Positions 44,910 to 54,239 of a DNA stretch of 64,000 bases are shown piece by piece; positions within the stretch are counted from its first letter, which is position 1; every line of letters starts with the position of its first letter. The stretch is from Altererythrobacter sp. H2. GTDB lineage: Bacteria; Pseudomonadota; Alphaproteobacteria; Sphingomonadales; Sphingomonadaceae. The stretch is taken from assembly GCF_035319885.1 (NCBI RefSeq), contig NZ_CP141285.1, positions 930,001 to 994,000 of the forward strand. The letters are read 5' to 3'. Under the pieces are notes generated by a model. It was given only the letters and a program-made list of their open reading frames with translations, made no database searches and was not told the origin of the DNA. Both the position numbers and the translations under genes were made by a program.

Positions 44910-46484
44910 TCAGCTGTAGACCGGCAGCGAGGTGCAGGCGCCGCTGTTGGTGCCCAGGTTCAGTGCTGCCGAGTTGCAGGTCCAGCCTTCGTACCAGGTG
45001 TCCGAAGCGTTGCGGACCGCGCCGATGTAGGTCACCGCGTCGAAGAAGCTCGACAGCGAGGTCGGGTTGAAGGCCGGAACCGCCGTTTCGTTGGCCCCGT
45101 TGACGAAGGTCATCGTCAGGGTCGAGGTGAAGTTGGCGCTGTTGTTTGCCCCGGCGTTGAAGATGGCCTGGGTATTGTCCAGCGTCACCCCGCCGCCGCC
45201 GGCGCGGAATGCGGTGCGGCAGGCGAACACGGTCGACTGGAACACCGGCGGGCCCTTGTCATCCAGCCCGGCATTGGCCGCACGGATGGTCTGGGCATCG
45301 TCGATCCGCAGGCACGGAGTGCCGGCTTCCGAGGCGTCCACGATCACCGAGTTGACAATGGCTGCATCCATGCCGCCGCGCAGGCGGATTGCCTGGTCGT
45401 TGTTGCGGCGCTGGATCATCGTCGCATTGACCAGCTGCAGGTTGGTGCGGGGCGTGTTGTCGATGTTGGCGTTGGTCGAATCGCCTTCGATCAGGCCGTC
45501 CGCTGCCGAGGCGCGCTGGGCGACCAGCACGTACTGCAGGTTGGCCTTCACGCCGGTATCGACGTCAAGCGAGTCGTCTTCCGAGCCGACCACGATCAGG
45601 TTCTTCATGTTGACGAACCCGCCGAAGAACTCGACCCCGTCATCCGAGCTGTTGTAGCTCATGATGTGGCTGAACTGGGTGCCGGTGCCGGTGCCGCCGG
45701 TGGTCAGCGACTGGAGTTCGTTGTCACCCGACAGGACGAAGCCCGAGTAGCGGATCTGGACATAGCGCATGGTGCCGGAATTGTCGTTGGTGGTGGCACC
45801 GCCGAACACGGCCGGCTGGGCTGCGCCTTCAACCTGACGTTCGCACTGGATCGTACCCGGGGTGGCACCCGGAGCGCGGCAATCGGTCACCGGCGCACGG
45901 CCGCCGAGCACCACACCGCCCCACTGGCCAGACGAGTTTTCGTTGTTGAAGCCGGCCACGTTGTCCTGGCTGGTGAAGATGATCGGACGCGCCGGGGTGC
46001 CGACCGCGCTGATCTTGTTGCCGCGGTTGACCATCAGGAACGACGACCCGCGGGCATAGGCGATCACGCCGGGCTCGAACGTCAGGGTCACGTTGGTGTC
46101 GGTCGCACCATCCGAAGCGTCGGGAGTCGGGCCACCATCGGTACCCACGTCGACCCGGCCATTGATGAAGTAGAGCAGGCCGGAGATGTAGGGCAGGGTG
46201 GTCGACACGTTGAAGCGGGCGGGCAGTTCGCACACACGGTAGGTGCCGGTCGGGCCGGAAATGGTGCCGCGATCGGTCAGGCCCTGCGGGTCGGTGATCG
46301 TCGGGCAGGCGCCGGCCGGGGTGACCGTGGTCGGCGGCGGCGGCGGCGGGGGCGGAGGCGGCGCCGCAGGATTGTTGATGGTGATGTTTCCGCCGGTGCC
46401 CGGCGAGACGATTTCGTCCGCGCCGCAGCCGGTGAGGATCACCAGGCCACAGCCAAGAACGACGGTACGGCTAAGATTTTTCAC
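44910..46484 (-). CDS. Lipoprotein with probable right-handed beta-helix domain
   Basis: A 524-residue predicted lipoprotein. The lipobox LTGC puts the acylated Cys at residue 20. A linker with ten prolines in a row (near residues 42-51) leads to a domain rich in short beta-strand repeats (GQWGGVVLGGRAPV, TMRYVQIRYSGFVL, DDGVEFFGGFVNMKNL, ADGLIEGDS), which looks like a parallel beta-helix. Cysteine pairs may form disulfides. The start is GTG, with GGGGA 11 bases upstream. With the TBDR downstream it probably forms an outer-membrane uptake or degradation pair, in the manner of SusD-type partners but with another fold. Ligand and chemistry are unknown. Confidence 0.75.
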   Translation of the reverse strand: MKNLSRTVVLGCGLVILTGCGADEIVSPGTGGNITINNPAAPPPPPPPPPPTTVTPAGACPTITDPQGLTDRGTISGPTGTYRVCELPARFNVSTTLPYISGLLYFINGRVDVGTDGGPTPDASDGATDTNVTLTFEPGVIAYARGSSFLMVNRGNKISAVGTPARPIIFTSQDNVAGFNNENSSGQWGGVVLGGRAPVTDCRAPGATPGTIQCERQVEGAAQPAVFGGATTNDNSGTMRYVQIRYSGFVLSGDNELQSLTTGGTGTGTQFSHIMSYNSSDDGVEFFGGFVNMKNLIVVGSEDDSLDVDTGVKANLQYVLVAQRASAADGLIEGDSTNANIDNTPRTNLQLVNATMIQRRNNDQAIRLRGGMDAAIVNSVIVDASEAGTPCLRIDDAQTIRAANAGLDDKGPPVFQSTVFACRTAFRAGGGGVTLDNTQAIFNAGANNSANFTSTLTMTFVNGANETAVPAFNPTSLSSFFDAVTYIGAVRNASDTWYEGWTCNSAALNLGTNSGACTSLPVYS

Positions 46485-46834
46485 GAGCTTGCAATCCCCT
46501 CTTGAGGCCGAGAATCGGCTGACAACGCAACCGAGGTCGCGAAGAGGCAGCTAGGGGAGGCGCGTGACAGTTTCTTTGCAGGAATGCGGATGATTTATAG
46601 TGACTTATAAAAGTCCAAAAAATGACAGATGTGACTGCCGTGGCCGGGATTGTTACAGCCGTTGTCACCTCTTACACGACTGTAAAGATGAAGGTTTTCG
46701 GTCTTAACATTGCAGAAATATGACAGTATGACATTTTTGTTGCGAATTGGGCCGGTCAGGGCGCATTCTCCACCCATCGCATCCGTCGTCGCCGCAACCG
46801 TCACCGGGCGAGACGCAACAAGGGAGAGAATACA
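46485..46834. promoter_or_regulatory. A+T-rich divergent promoter region
   Basis: This 350-bp gap between the lipoprotein gene and the TPR gene is markedly A+T-rich in its middle (about 46575-46740). It has several TGACAG/TGTCAC words: 46565-46570, 46623-46628, 46664-46669 and a direct 8-bp tandem TATGACAG TATGACAT at 46719-46734. The spacing does not fit a standard Pho box, which has an 11-bp period. No gene is seen here. Confidence 0.5.
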
Positions 46835-47194
46835 ATGGCTCTTTCAATCCTGGCCGGGCTCCTGCTGGCCCAGACTCCTGCAGCGACCGCAGATGTGGCC
46901 TATGACGAACTGATGGCCGGCCGCAACGAAGCGGCAATCCTGCGGATCGAGACCAACCCGGCGCTTGATGCCAATGATCCTGCCCGCCTGATCAACCTCG
47001 GCATTGCCCATGCCCGTGAAGGCCGCACTGAAGAGGCGCGGGCGATGTTCCGGGCTGCGGTGCGGGCGCGGGACAGTGTGCGGCTGGAAACCGCGGGCGG
47101 AACCTGGGCCGACTCGCGCGATCTGGCCCGAACCGCTCTGGCAATGCTTGAGCAGGGTGCGTTCGAAAATTCGGCGGTGTTCGCCGCCCGCTGA
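46835..47194 (+). CDS. Small exported TPR-like protein
   Basis: A 119-residue protein with a short N-terminal signal peptide (ILAGLLLAQTPAATA, cleavage near residue 19) and at least one tetratricopeptide-like helix pair: DPARLINLGIAHAREGRTEE, then ARAMFRAAVRARD. AGGGAGAGAA precedes the ATG. It would be periplasmic and could be a protein-protein adaptor. It diverges from the lipoprotein-TBDR pair and shares their promoter region, so it may work with them. The gap of 190 bp to virB1 suggests it is not part of the secretion operon. Confidence 0.72.
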   Translation: MALSILAGLLLAQTPAATADVAYDELMAGRNEAAILRIETNPALDANDPARLINLGIAHAREGRTEEARAMFRAAVRARDSVRLETAGGTWADSRDLARTALAMLEQGAFENSAVFAAR

Positions 47195-47384
47195 CCGGGC
47201 TGCCTCCGCAGCGCGCATGATCAACTCCAGGGGCCTGCCTTCCGCAATGGAGGGCGGGCCCCGGTTGTGTCTGGTTCCGTGTCTGGCATCTTTCGCGGCG
47301 TTCGTCCCTGCTGTAACCCGTTTGTAGCGTGAGCGATTGGTTTGCTGTCACCGGCTTGTCATGTAGGATGCGCAAGGGGGCCGG

Positions 47385-48017
47385 ATGGAGGGTTCGATGA
47401 TTCTCGACACACGGGTCTTGCTGGCATTGGCGGCGGGCTTCGTGGCGTTGGCCGCCCCGGCCAGGGCAGATGTGCTGGAAATCGGCGCTGAAGGTCCTGT
47501 CTGGGTTGCCGGCGGCCCGGTGGCCGTTCCGGCGCCTGCTCTGGGAGGTGCGGACCCCTCGTTCGAACTCGCTGCCGATTTCGCCGTGCCTGCCAACGCT
47601 GTGGCAGACCCGGTCCGCCAGGCAGCGGGCGTTCCGGCGCGCTACAGCGCCAAAGTGCATGAACTTGCCGCCCGGTTCGACCTCAGCCCGGCCCTTATCG
47701 AGGCGCTGGTGTGGCAGGAAAGCCGGTGGCGCGAAAATGCGGTCAGCCATGCGGGGGCCCGGGGCCTGGCCCAGCTGATGCCGGGCACCGCGCGCTACCT
47801 CGGCGTCAATCCGGACGATCCTTTTGCCAACCTCGAAGGCGGGGCGCGCTATTTGCGTGAACAGCTGGACCGGTTCGATGGCGACCTCGAACGCGCGCTT
47901 GCCGCTTACAATGCCGGGCCCGGCCGGGTCGAAAAGGCCGGCGGGATCCCGCGCATTCGCGAAACCCAGCTCTATGTCACGGCCATTCTCGGCCGCCTTG
48001 CTTCCCATTCCCGATAA
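47385..48017 (+). CDS. virB1: Lytic transglycosylase, VirB1-like
   Basis: A 210-residue periplasmic enzyme with signal peptide (ending near PARADV). The SLT domain spans about residues 90-205: WQESRWRENAVSHAGARGLA with catalytic E112, LMPGTARYLG, and AAYNAGPGRV. It cuts peptidoglycan to open a path for the secretion channel. Starts at 47385 (AAGGGGG upstream) and 47397 (GGAGGG upstream) are both possible. It is the first gene of the virB1-B2-B3-B4-B6-B9-B10-B11 run and lies 15 bases before virB2. Confidence 0.88.
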   Translation: MEGSMILDTRVLLALAAGFVALAAPARADVLEIGAEGPVWVAGGPVAVPAPALGGADPSFELAADFAVPANAVADPVRQAAGVPARYSAKVHELAARFDLSPALIEALVWQESRWRENAVSHAGARGLAQLMPGTARYLGVNPDDPFANLEGGARYLREQLDRFDGDLERALAAYNAGPGRVEKAGGIPRIRETQLYVTAILGRLASHSR

Positions 48018-48032
48018 GGAATTGCGTTACTT

Positions 48033-48326
48033 ATGCATCTGATTACCCGCCTTGCCGTTGTTGCCGCCATGCTTTCGCCCAGCGCCGCGCTGGCGCAGGC
48101 CGATCCGCAGGGATCCGGCCCGATTGTCGCGGCGCTCGGCTGGCTGCAGGGCACTCTGCTCGGCAATGTGGCCACCGCGGTTGCGGTGATGGCGGTCGCC
48201 GCGGTCGGCTTCGGGATGCTGACGGGCCGGATGAACTGGCGCTTCGGCGCAACCGTGATCATCGGCATCTTCATCCTGTTCGGTGCGGCCTCGATCGTGT
48301 CCGGCATCCAGAGCGTGGCGGGCTGA
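48033..48326 (+). CDS. virB2: VirB2/TrbC-type pilin
   Basis: A 97-residue small membrane protein. A signal peptide (to about ALAQA, residue 22-23) precedes two hydrophobic helices (NVATAVAVMAVAAVGFGML and FGATVIIGIFILFGAASIV) around the short polar turn TGRMNWR. That is the VirB2 major pilin plan. It lies directly before virB3 with the next ATG one base past its stop. Confidence 0.88.
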   Translation: MHLITRLAVVAAMLSPSAALAQADPQGSGPIVAALGWLQGTLLGNVATAVAVMAVAAVGFGMLTGRMNWRFGATVIIGIFILFGAASIVSGIQSVAG

Positions 48327-48327
48327 G

Positions 48328-48612
48328 ATGACCGCGCTGACCCGCCATCCCGTCCACCGCGCGCTCACCCGGCCGCAGATGTTCGGCGGGGTCACGATGA
48401 ATTTCTTCATCATCAACATGATGGTGACGACCATCGCCTTTCTGGTGCTGAAGAGCTTCTGGATCATCCCGGTGCCGCTCGTCACCCATGCAATCGGTTA
48501 TGTCGCCTGCCTGCGCGAGCCGCGCGTGTTCGACCTGTGGATCACCAAGGTAAGCAAGTGCCCGCGCATTCCCAATTTCAAGCGCTGGGGGTGCAACAGC
48601 TATGCTGCCTGA
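48328..48612 (+). CDS. virB3: VirB3-like protein
   Basis: A 94-residue inner-membrane protein with LTRHPVHRALTRPQMFGGVT at the N-terminus, the family signature, then two hydrophobic segments (FFIINMMVTTIAFLVL, IPVPLVTHAIGYVAC) and REPRVFDLW. VirB3 anchors the VirB4 ATPase at the membrane. The start at 48328 removes an extension that would overlap virB2. Next gene, virB4, starts 15 bases on. Confidence 0.88.
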   Translation: MTALTRHPVHRALTRPQMFGGVTMNFFIINMMVTTIAFLVLKSFWIIPVPLVTHAIGYVACLREPRVFDLWITKVSKCPRIPNFKRWGCNSYAA

Positions 48613-48627
48613 GGAAGGCCTGAAACC

Positions 48628-51081
48628 ATGAGCAAGTGGATCGGAGCCGCCGCCTGGAGCGCGAAGGAAGCCCGCGCGGGTGACCGCCTGCCATATGCCC
48701 GGCTGGTTGACGAAAGCACCATGCTGCTGCGGGACGGGTCGCTGATGATGGCGCTCCAGGTGCCCGGCCTGCTGTTCGAGACGGAAGACAGCGATGCGCT
48801 CAATGCCCATGCGGCGACCCGCGAAGTGGTGCTGCGTTCGACGCTCGACGCGCGGTTCGTGCTCTATCATCACGTCATCCGCCGCCGGGTCGAAGTCGAA
48901 CTCGAAGCCGAATTCCCCGAGCCATTGAGCCGCCATATCGATGCCCGCTGGAAGGAACGGCTGGCGGGCGGCTCGCTGTTCGTCAATGACCAGTTCGTCA
49001 CCCTGATCCGGCGCCCGGCCCGGGGCAAGGCCGGTCTGGCCGAGCGCGCGGCGAAGTGGTTCAAGCGCCAGGGGAAAGGGGCGCGCGAGGAAGGGATCGA
49101 GGCCGATCCGCGCGACATCCGCACTCTCAAGGCCGCTGCGACCGGCCTGATCGCCGCGCTCCAGCCCTATGGCGCGGCGCTGCTGGGCGATTACACCGGG
49201 CCGCAAGGCCATGTGAACAACGAACTGCTGGAGCTGCTCTCCGCGCTTTACAACGGCGAGATGCGCCCGGTGCGCCGCCCTTCGGACGAGGCCGACATCG
49301 GCCAGATGCTGCCCTATCGCCGGGCCAGCTTCGGGCTTGACGCGATGGAACTGCGCGGCTCGGGCAACCCCGATTTTGCCGCCGTGATCAGCCTCAAGGA
49401 ATACCCGGATGCGACCTCGCCCGGCCTGATCGACCCGCTGCTCCGCCTGCCCTACGAAATGGTGGTGAGCGAAAGCTATGCCCCGAACGAGCGCACCACT
49501 GCGCGCGAGCGGATGGACCTGGCGCTGCGCCGCTTGCGCTCAGCCGACGAAGAAGCGCAGGCGGAGCGGGCCGACATGCTGGCTGCGCGCGATGCGCTGG
49601 GCAATGGCGCGGTCGGCTTCGGCGATCACCACCTGACTGTGCTGGTGCGCGAAAGCCACCTGGGCCGGCTGGACGAAGCGACCGCCGCCTGTGCCGCTGC
49701 CCTGGCCGATACCGGCGCGATTGCGGTGCGGGAGGATACCAATCTCGAACCCGGCTTCTGGGCCCAGTTCCCGGGGAACGAGGGCTACATCGTGCGCCGC
49801 TCGATGATCTCCTCGGCCAATATGGCGAGCTTCGGTTCGCTGCATGGCATGGCGCTGGGGCAGGCCAGCGGCAACCACTGGGGAGAGGCGGTGACGCTGC
49901 TGCAGACCACCAGCAGCACCCCGTTCTTCTTCAACTTCCACCACGGTGACCTGGGCAATTTCTCGGTCATCGGCCCGTCGGGCTCAGGCAAGACGGTGGT
50001 GATGAACTTTCTCGCCGCGCAGGCGCAGAAGTTCAAGCCGCGCACGATCCTGTTCGACAAGGACCGCGGGGCGGAACTGTTCGTGCGCGGGATTGGCGGG
50101 CGCTATGACCGGATCAGCGCCGGGGTGCCGACCGGGTTCAACCCGATGGCCCTGCCCGACAGCCCTGCCAACCGCGCCTTCCTGCGCGAATGGCTGGGCG
50201 TGCTGCTCAAGGCCGAAGGGCCGGAGGAAGACGCGATTGTCGCCCAGGCGGTTGATGCCGCTTACGGCAACGATCCTTCGCTGCGCCGCCTGCGCCATTT
50301 CCGCGAGCTGCTGGCCGGGGCCCGCCGCCCGCAACCGGGCGATCTGGCGGATCGCCTGTCGGCATGGATCGGAGACGGCGAGCATGGCTGGCTGTTCGAC
50401 AACGCAGACGACAAGCTGGACCTGTCCGCCCGCGTGCTCGGCTTCGACATGACCGCGCTGCTGGAAAACCCCAAGCTGCGCACCCCGACCATGATGTACC
50501 TGTTCCACCGCATCGAGGAACGGCTGGACGGGCAGCCGACCATGATCCTGATCGATGAAGGCTGGAAGGCGCTCGATGACGCGGTATTTGCCGCGCGGAT
50601 CCGTGACTGGCTCAAGACCCTGCGCAAGCGCAACGCACTGGTTGGCTTCGCCACCCAGAGTGCGCGCGATGCGCTCGACAGCCGGATCGCGACTGCGCTG
50701 GTCGAGCAGACCGCGACCATGGTGTTCATGCCCAACAGCCGCGCCCGGGCGGAGGACTATTGCGACGGGTTCGGCCTGACGTCCCACGAGCTGGCGCTGA
50801 TCCGCAGCCTGCCCGCGCACAGCCGCTGCTTCCTGATCCGCCAGCCCGATGCGAGCGTGGTGGTCCGGCTCGACCTGTCGGGCGCGCCTGAAGTGCTGAC
50901 GCTGCTCTCTGGCCGCGAAAGCTCGGTCCGGCGGCTCGACCTGCTGCGCGAGGCGGTGGGCGACGATCCGGCGGACTGGTTCGCACCGCTGACCGGCCAT
51001 GCCTGGCCGGGCGGGGCCAAGGACGAATTCCCGCCGCTTGCTGCGGGCGAGCCGGTGCCGTTCCGGCAGGCAGCCGAATGA
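48628..51081 (+). CDS. virB4: VirB4-type secretion ATPase
   Basis: An 817-residue ATPase that energises channel and pilus assembly. The N-terminal CagE/TrbE-type domain covers roughly residues 1-420; the C-terminal RecA-like domain has Walker A GPSGSGKT at about 449-456, Walker B TMILIDEGWKAL, and the FATQSARDALDS sensor segment. Length matches the family. It overlaps the virB6 start by four bases (ATGA). Confidence 0.95.
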   Translation: MSKWIGAAAWSAKEARAGDRLPYARLVDESTMLLRDGSLMMALQVPGLLFETEDSDALNAHAATREVVLRSTLDARFVLYHHVIRRRVEVELEAEFPEPLSRHIDARWKERLAGGSLFVNDQFVTLIRRPARGKAGLAERAAKWFKRQGKGAREEGIEADPRDIRTLKAAATGLIAALQPYGAALLGDYTGPQGHVNNELLELLSALYNGEMRPVRRPSDEADIGQMLPYRRASFGLDAMELRGSGNPDFAAVISLKEYPDATSPGLIDPLLRLPYEMVVSESYAPNERTTARERMDLALRRLRSADEEAQAERADMLAARDALGNGAVGFGDHHLTVLVRESHLGRLDEATAACAAALADTGAIAVREDTNLEPGFWAQFPGNEGYIVRRSMISSANMASFGSLHGMALGQASGNHWGEAVTLLQTTSSTPFFFNFHHGDLGNFSVIGPSGSGKTVVMNFLAAQAQKFKPRTILFDKDRGAELFVRGIGGRYDRISAGVPTGFNPMALPDSPANRAFLREWLGVLLKAEGPEEDAIVAQAVDAAYGNDPSLRRLRHFRELLAGARRPQPGDLADRLSAWIGDGEHGWLFDNADDKLDLSARVLGFDMTALLENPKLRTPTMMYLFHRIEERLDGQPTMILIDEGWKALDDAVFAARIRDWLKTLRKRNALVGFATQSARDALDSRIATALVEQTATMVFMPNSRARAEDYCDGFGLTSHELALIRSLPAHSRCFLIRQPDASVVVRLDLSGAPEVLTLLSGRESSVRRLDLLREAVGDDPADWFAPLTGHAWPGGAKDEFPPLAAGEPVPFRQAAE

Positions 51082-52268
51082 GCGTGACCTGCCAGCAGGC
51101 GATGGAAGGCGTTGGCGCGGGCGTCGCCGCATCCTTGCGCGCGGTCGATTGCATTGCCAACGATGTCACCACCCAGACGTTCGGGCGGCTGTTCGCCCCC
51201 GGCGGATCGCTGGTGCCGGTGCTCACCATCCTGCTGACACTCTACGTGGCGTTCTTCGCGATCAGCCTGCTGCTGGGCCGTTCCAACCTGGGCGTACGCG
51301 CGCTGGTGCCGCGCATGATCACCCTGGGGCTGGTGCTGACCTTTGCAACCAGCTGGCTGGCGTACCAGAGCGTGGTCTGGAACCTGGCCATCGGCGGGCC
51401 GGACTGGCTGGCGACCACGGTGACCGGCAGTGATGGGTCGGCCACAACTCTGTTCGCCGACAAGCTCGATGTGGTCTTCGCCGCGATCCAGCAGGCGAGC
51501 CAGGGACAGGAGGGCGATGTCTCGGCCTTCTCCCCCGCCGGGATCATGTGGCTCGGCGCGATGCTGCTGCTGCTCGGCACGGTGGGCGTGCTGGTGACGG
51601 CGCGGATCGCCCTGGCCGTGCTGGTTGCGCTGGGGCCGATCTTCGTGGTCATGGCGCTGTTCGATGGCACCCGCGGCCTGTTTGCGGGCTGGCTCAAGGG
51701 CGTGGTCATGCTCGCGCTGACCCCGGTGTTTGCCGTGATCGGCGGCAGCGTGATGCTGGAAATCGCGGTGCCGGTGCTCGGCTCGCTCAGCTCTGCGCCG
51801 GGGCAGATCAACGCTCAGGCCGCCATGGCGTTCTTCCTGATTGGCGCTGTCCATTGTGCGCTGATGGTGATGGTGATCAAGGTGGCGGGCACGATGGTCG
51901 GCGGCTGGACCGTGTTCGGCCTTGCCCGTGACAAGGCACTGCATGACGAGCGCCCGCCGGTGCCCGTCCTTCCGCAGGTCCCGCTGGCCCAGCCCGTCGC
52001 CGAAGCAGGGCAGGCGCAGGCGGCGGGCGTAGCCCAGAACCGCCGGATCGACGTGTCTGCCATGCCGGTTGCCATGCCGGCCAATGACAGCGGGCCGGGT
52101 GCAGCCGGACCTGCGGGCGGGCGCGACACCCGGATCGTTACCCTGGCTACCCCTGCTGGCGAGTCCCCCCGTTCCGCCGGGGCCATGTCCCGCACGCGCG
52201 GCATCGGCACCCGTTTCCGCGCGCCGTCGCCCACGTCCCCCGGGCGCCTGAAGGAGAAAACCCCATGA
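51078..52268 (+). CDS. virB6: VirB6/TrbL-type inner-membrane channel protein
   Basis: A 396-residue polytopic protein with about six hydrophobic segments (for example VLTILLTLYVAFFAISLLL, AMLLLLGTVGVLVTARIAL, AMAFFLIGAVHCALMVMVI) and a Pro/Ala-rich tail of about 100 residues. VirB6 forms part of the inner-membrane pore. The tail ends in an Arg/Pro-rich stretch. The gene is coupled by ATGA overlaps to virB4 before and virB9 after, so no virB8 fits between. Confidence 0.88.
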   Translation: MSVTCQQAMEGVGAGVAASLRAVDCIANDVTTQTFGRLFAPGGSLVPVLTILLTLYVAFFAISLLLGRSNLGVRALVPRMITLGLVLTFATSWLAYQSVVWNLAIGGPDWLATTVTGSDGSATTLFADKLDVVFAAIQQASQGQEGDVSAFSPAGIMWLGAMLLLLGTVGVLVTARIALAVLVALGPIFVVMALFDGTRGLFAGWLKGVVMLALTPVFAVIGGSVMLEIAVPVLGSLSSAPGQINAQAAMAFFLIGAVHCALMVMVIKVAGTMVGGWTVFGLARDKALHDERPPVPVLPQVPLAQPVAEAGQAQAAGVAQNRRIDVSAMPVAMPANDSGPGAAGPAGGRDTRIVTLATPAGESPRSAGAMSRTRGIGTRFRAPSPTSPGRLKEKTP

Positions 52269-53089
52269 CCCGCGCCAAAGCCCGCGCCGGCTTCGCCGCA
52301 CCTCTTTGCGCGTTGGCGCTCGTTCTTGCCGCGACCCCGGCCCTGGCGGATGCCCGCCTGGTCGAGCGGATGTACGATCCCGCTGCCGTGGTGAAGATCG
52401 AAGGGCGGACCAAGGTCCAGGCCACGATCCAGTTCGGCGATGACGAATCGATCGAGAATGTTGCCATCGGCGATTCCGCTTCGTGGCAGGTCACCCCCAA
52501 CAAGCGGGCCAACCTGCTGTTCGTAAAGCCGCTCGAAGCGACCGCTTCGACCAACATGACCGTGGTGACCAACAAGCGCACGTATCTGTTCGACCTCGTC
52601 GCCAACCCGCGCGCCCGGCCGCTTTACGTGCTCAAGTTCACCTATCCCGACGAGCCGGAGGAAGAGACGCTGCTGGCCGGCCCGGTGGAAGTGGCCGATC
52701 CGACCGAAATGGCCGCTGCCACCGATCCTTATGCGGTGGTCGATCCGGCCCAGCTCAATTTTGCCTGGGCCGTGAAGGGTGATCGCGGGCTGGTGCCTGA
52801 GCGCACGTATGATGACGGTACGGCCACCTTCCTGGCCTGGCCTGCCGGGGCGCCGGTGCCTGCGATCCTGGTCAAGGATGCGGATGGTACCGAGGGCCCG
52901 GTCAACTTCACCGTGCGCGGCGACGTGATCGTGGTGGACGGGGTGCCGCGGGAAATCGTGCTGCGATCGGGTGACAATGCGGCGACGCTGACCAACACCG
53001 GCCCGGTCCGTCCGGCCCCGACCAGCTCTGCCTTGCCGCGCGCGGCGAGCGGGCCGGCGGCCGCCCAGTCAATGCCAGGAGAAGGATAA
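52265..53089 (+). CDS. virB9: VirB9-type outer-membrane core protein
   Basis: A 274-residue exported protein with signal peptide ending near ALADA (residue 29-30). The N-terminal domain has DPAAVVKIEGRTKVQATIQF and the C-terminal beta-sandwich domain has FAWAVKGDRGLVPERTYDDG, TATFLAW and VVDGVPREIVLRSG. Such proteins form the outer-membrane core ring with VirB10. The Pro/Ala-rich C-terminal tail is longer than usual. It follows virB6 with an ATGA overlap and virB10 starts three bases later. Confidence 0.92.
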   Translation: MTRAKARAGFAAPLCALALVLAATPALADARLVERMYDPAAVVKIEGRTKVQATIQFGDDESIENVAIGDSASWQVTPNKRANLLFVKPLEATASTNMTVVTNKRTYLFDLVANPRARPLYVLKFTYPDEPEEETLLAGPVEVADPTEMAAATDPYAVVDPAQLNFAWAVKGDRGLVPERTYDDGTATFLAWPAGAPVPAILVKDADGTEGPVNFTVRGDVIVVDGVPREIVLRSGDNAATLTNTGPVRPAPTSSALPRAASGPAAAQSMPGEG

Positions 53090-53092
53090 GCC

Positions 53093-54235
53093 ATGCGTCT
53101 AGCCATGCGTCTGCCGGCCGGAAAGGGCGGCCCCGGTGTCGCCAATGACGTGGACCCGCGCGAGGTGGAAGAGGCCGAGGTCATTGACCTTGCCAGCCGC
53201 AACGCCTTCCCGGCTGTCACTCAGCGCAAGGGCCTGTCAGACGGGGCCGGGCTCGCCGCCGGAGTCGCGGCGGTCGGCCTGATCGGCGCGGTGGTGCTGT
53301 GGAGCATGAACTCGGCGCGGCTTGACCCGCCGCAAGGCGTGGGCGGGCAGCAGGTGGCGCAGGGCGCGGCCGTGCCGCCGCCCGTGCCCGCGGCTGCGAT
53401 CACGCCCACCCCGCAGAATGCCCAGGCCGCTGTCATGCCGCAGGCTGACCCTGCGCCCTCGCCGGTGCTGGCGGCCCAGCCCGGTGCCTTTGCGCAAGCT
53501 GCGGGCAACCCCTATGCCAGCCCCACGGTGGTCTACGATGCGAGCAGCGTGGCCTCTCCGGCGGGCGGCACCTTTGCCCCGCCTGCGCAACCCGGCGAGG
53601 CTGCCGCGCAGAGCGTGGGCGGCGGCGCGGGCGACTTTGCCAGCCGGATCGGCGGGGTCGGCGGCGGCACCGCCACTGCGCGTCCGATGGTCGATCCGAC
53701 CACTACGGTGACGCAAGGGACGCTGATCCCGGCGATCCTGGAAACTGCGATCAACACCGACGTGCCGGGCTATGTCCGCGCGGTGGTGAGCCAGGATGTG
53801 CGCAGCTTTGACGGCAAAAGCGTGCTGGTGCCGCGCTCCAGCCGGCTGATCGGGCAATACCAGTCAGGTGTGCAGGGGGGGCAGAAGCGCGCCTATGTGA
53901 TCTGGACCCGGCTGATCCGGCCCGATGGCGCCTCGGTCAACCTATCCTCTCCGGCGGTCGGCTTCGACGGGACCACCGGCCTTGCGGGCGATGTGAACAA
54001 TCACTTCTTCCGCCGGTTCGGCTCGGCCATGCTGCTCTCGGTGATCGGCAGCATCGGCACCTTTGCCTCGGGCGGCGCCTCGGTCGTGCTCGGCGGGGCA
54101 GGGCAGTCGGCCGCGTCGGTCGCGGCGCAGCAGGACAGCCAGATCGGCCCGACCATCCGCGTGCGCCAGGGCGAGCCGATCCGCGTGTTCACCGCGCGCG
54201 ATCTCGACTTCTCGCAGGTTCCGGCCGTCCGCTGA
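53093..54235 (+). CDS. virB10: VirB10-type core-complex protein
   Basis: A 380-residue protein that spans both membranes. A cytoplasmic N-terminus of about 45 residues precedes one transmembrane helix (GLAAGVAAVGLIGAVVLWSM), a Pro/Ala-rich periplasmic linker (about 65-190), and the C-terminal TrbI-like domain with VTQGTLIPAILETAINTDVPG, ARSSRLIG-like VPRSSRLIGQY and VRQGEPIRVFTARDLDF. It transmits energy from the ATPases to the outer-membrane pore. It lies between virB9 and virB11 with short gaps. Confidence 0.94.
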   Translation: MRLAMRLPAGKGGPGVANDVDPREVEEAEVIDLASRNAFPAVTQRKGLSDGAGLAAGVAAVGLIGAVVLWSMNSARLDPPQGVGGQQVAQGAAVPPPVPAAAITPTPQNAQAAVMPQADPAPSPVLAAQPGAFAQAAGNPYASPTVVYDASSVASPAGGTFAPPAQPGEAAAQSVGGGAGDFASRIGGVGGGTATARPMVDPTTTVTQGTLIPAILETAINTDVPGYVRAVVSQDVRSFDGKSVLVPRSSRLIGQYQSGVQGGQKRAYVIWTRLIRPDGASVNLSSPAVGFDGTTGLAGDVNNHFFRRFGSAMLLSVIGSIGTFASGGASVVLGGAGQSAASVAAQQDSQIGPTIRVRQGEPIRVFTARDLDFSQVPAVR

Positions 54236-54239
54236 GGTC

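Noticed and set aside
46719-46734. A Pho box upstream of the lipoprotein or TPR gene
   Set aside because: The TGACAG words repeat with a period of 8 or 9 bases, whereas PhoB sites need 11. No phosphate genes are adjacent.
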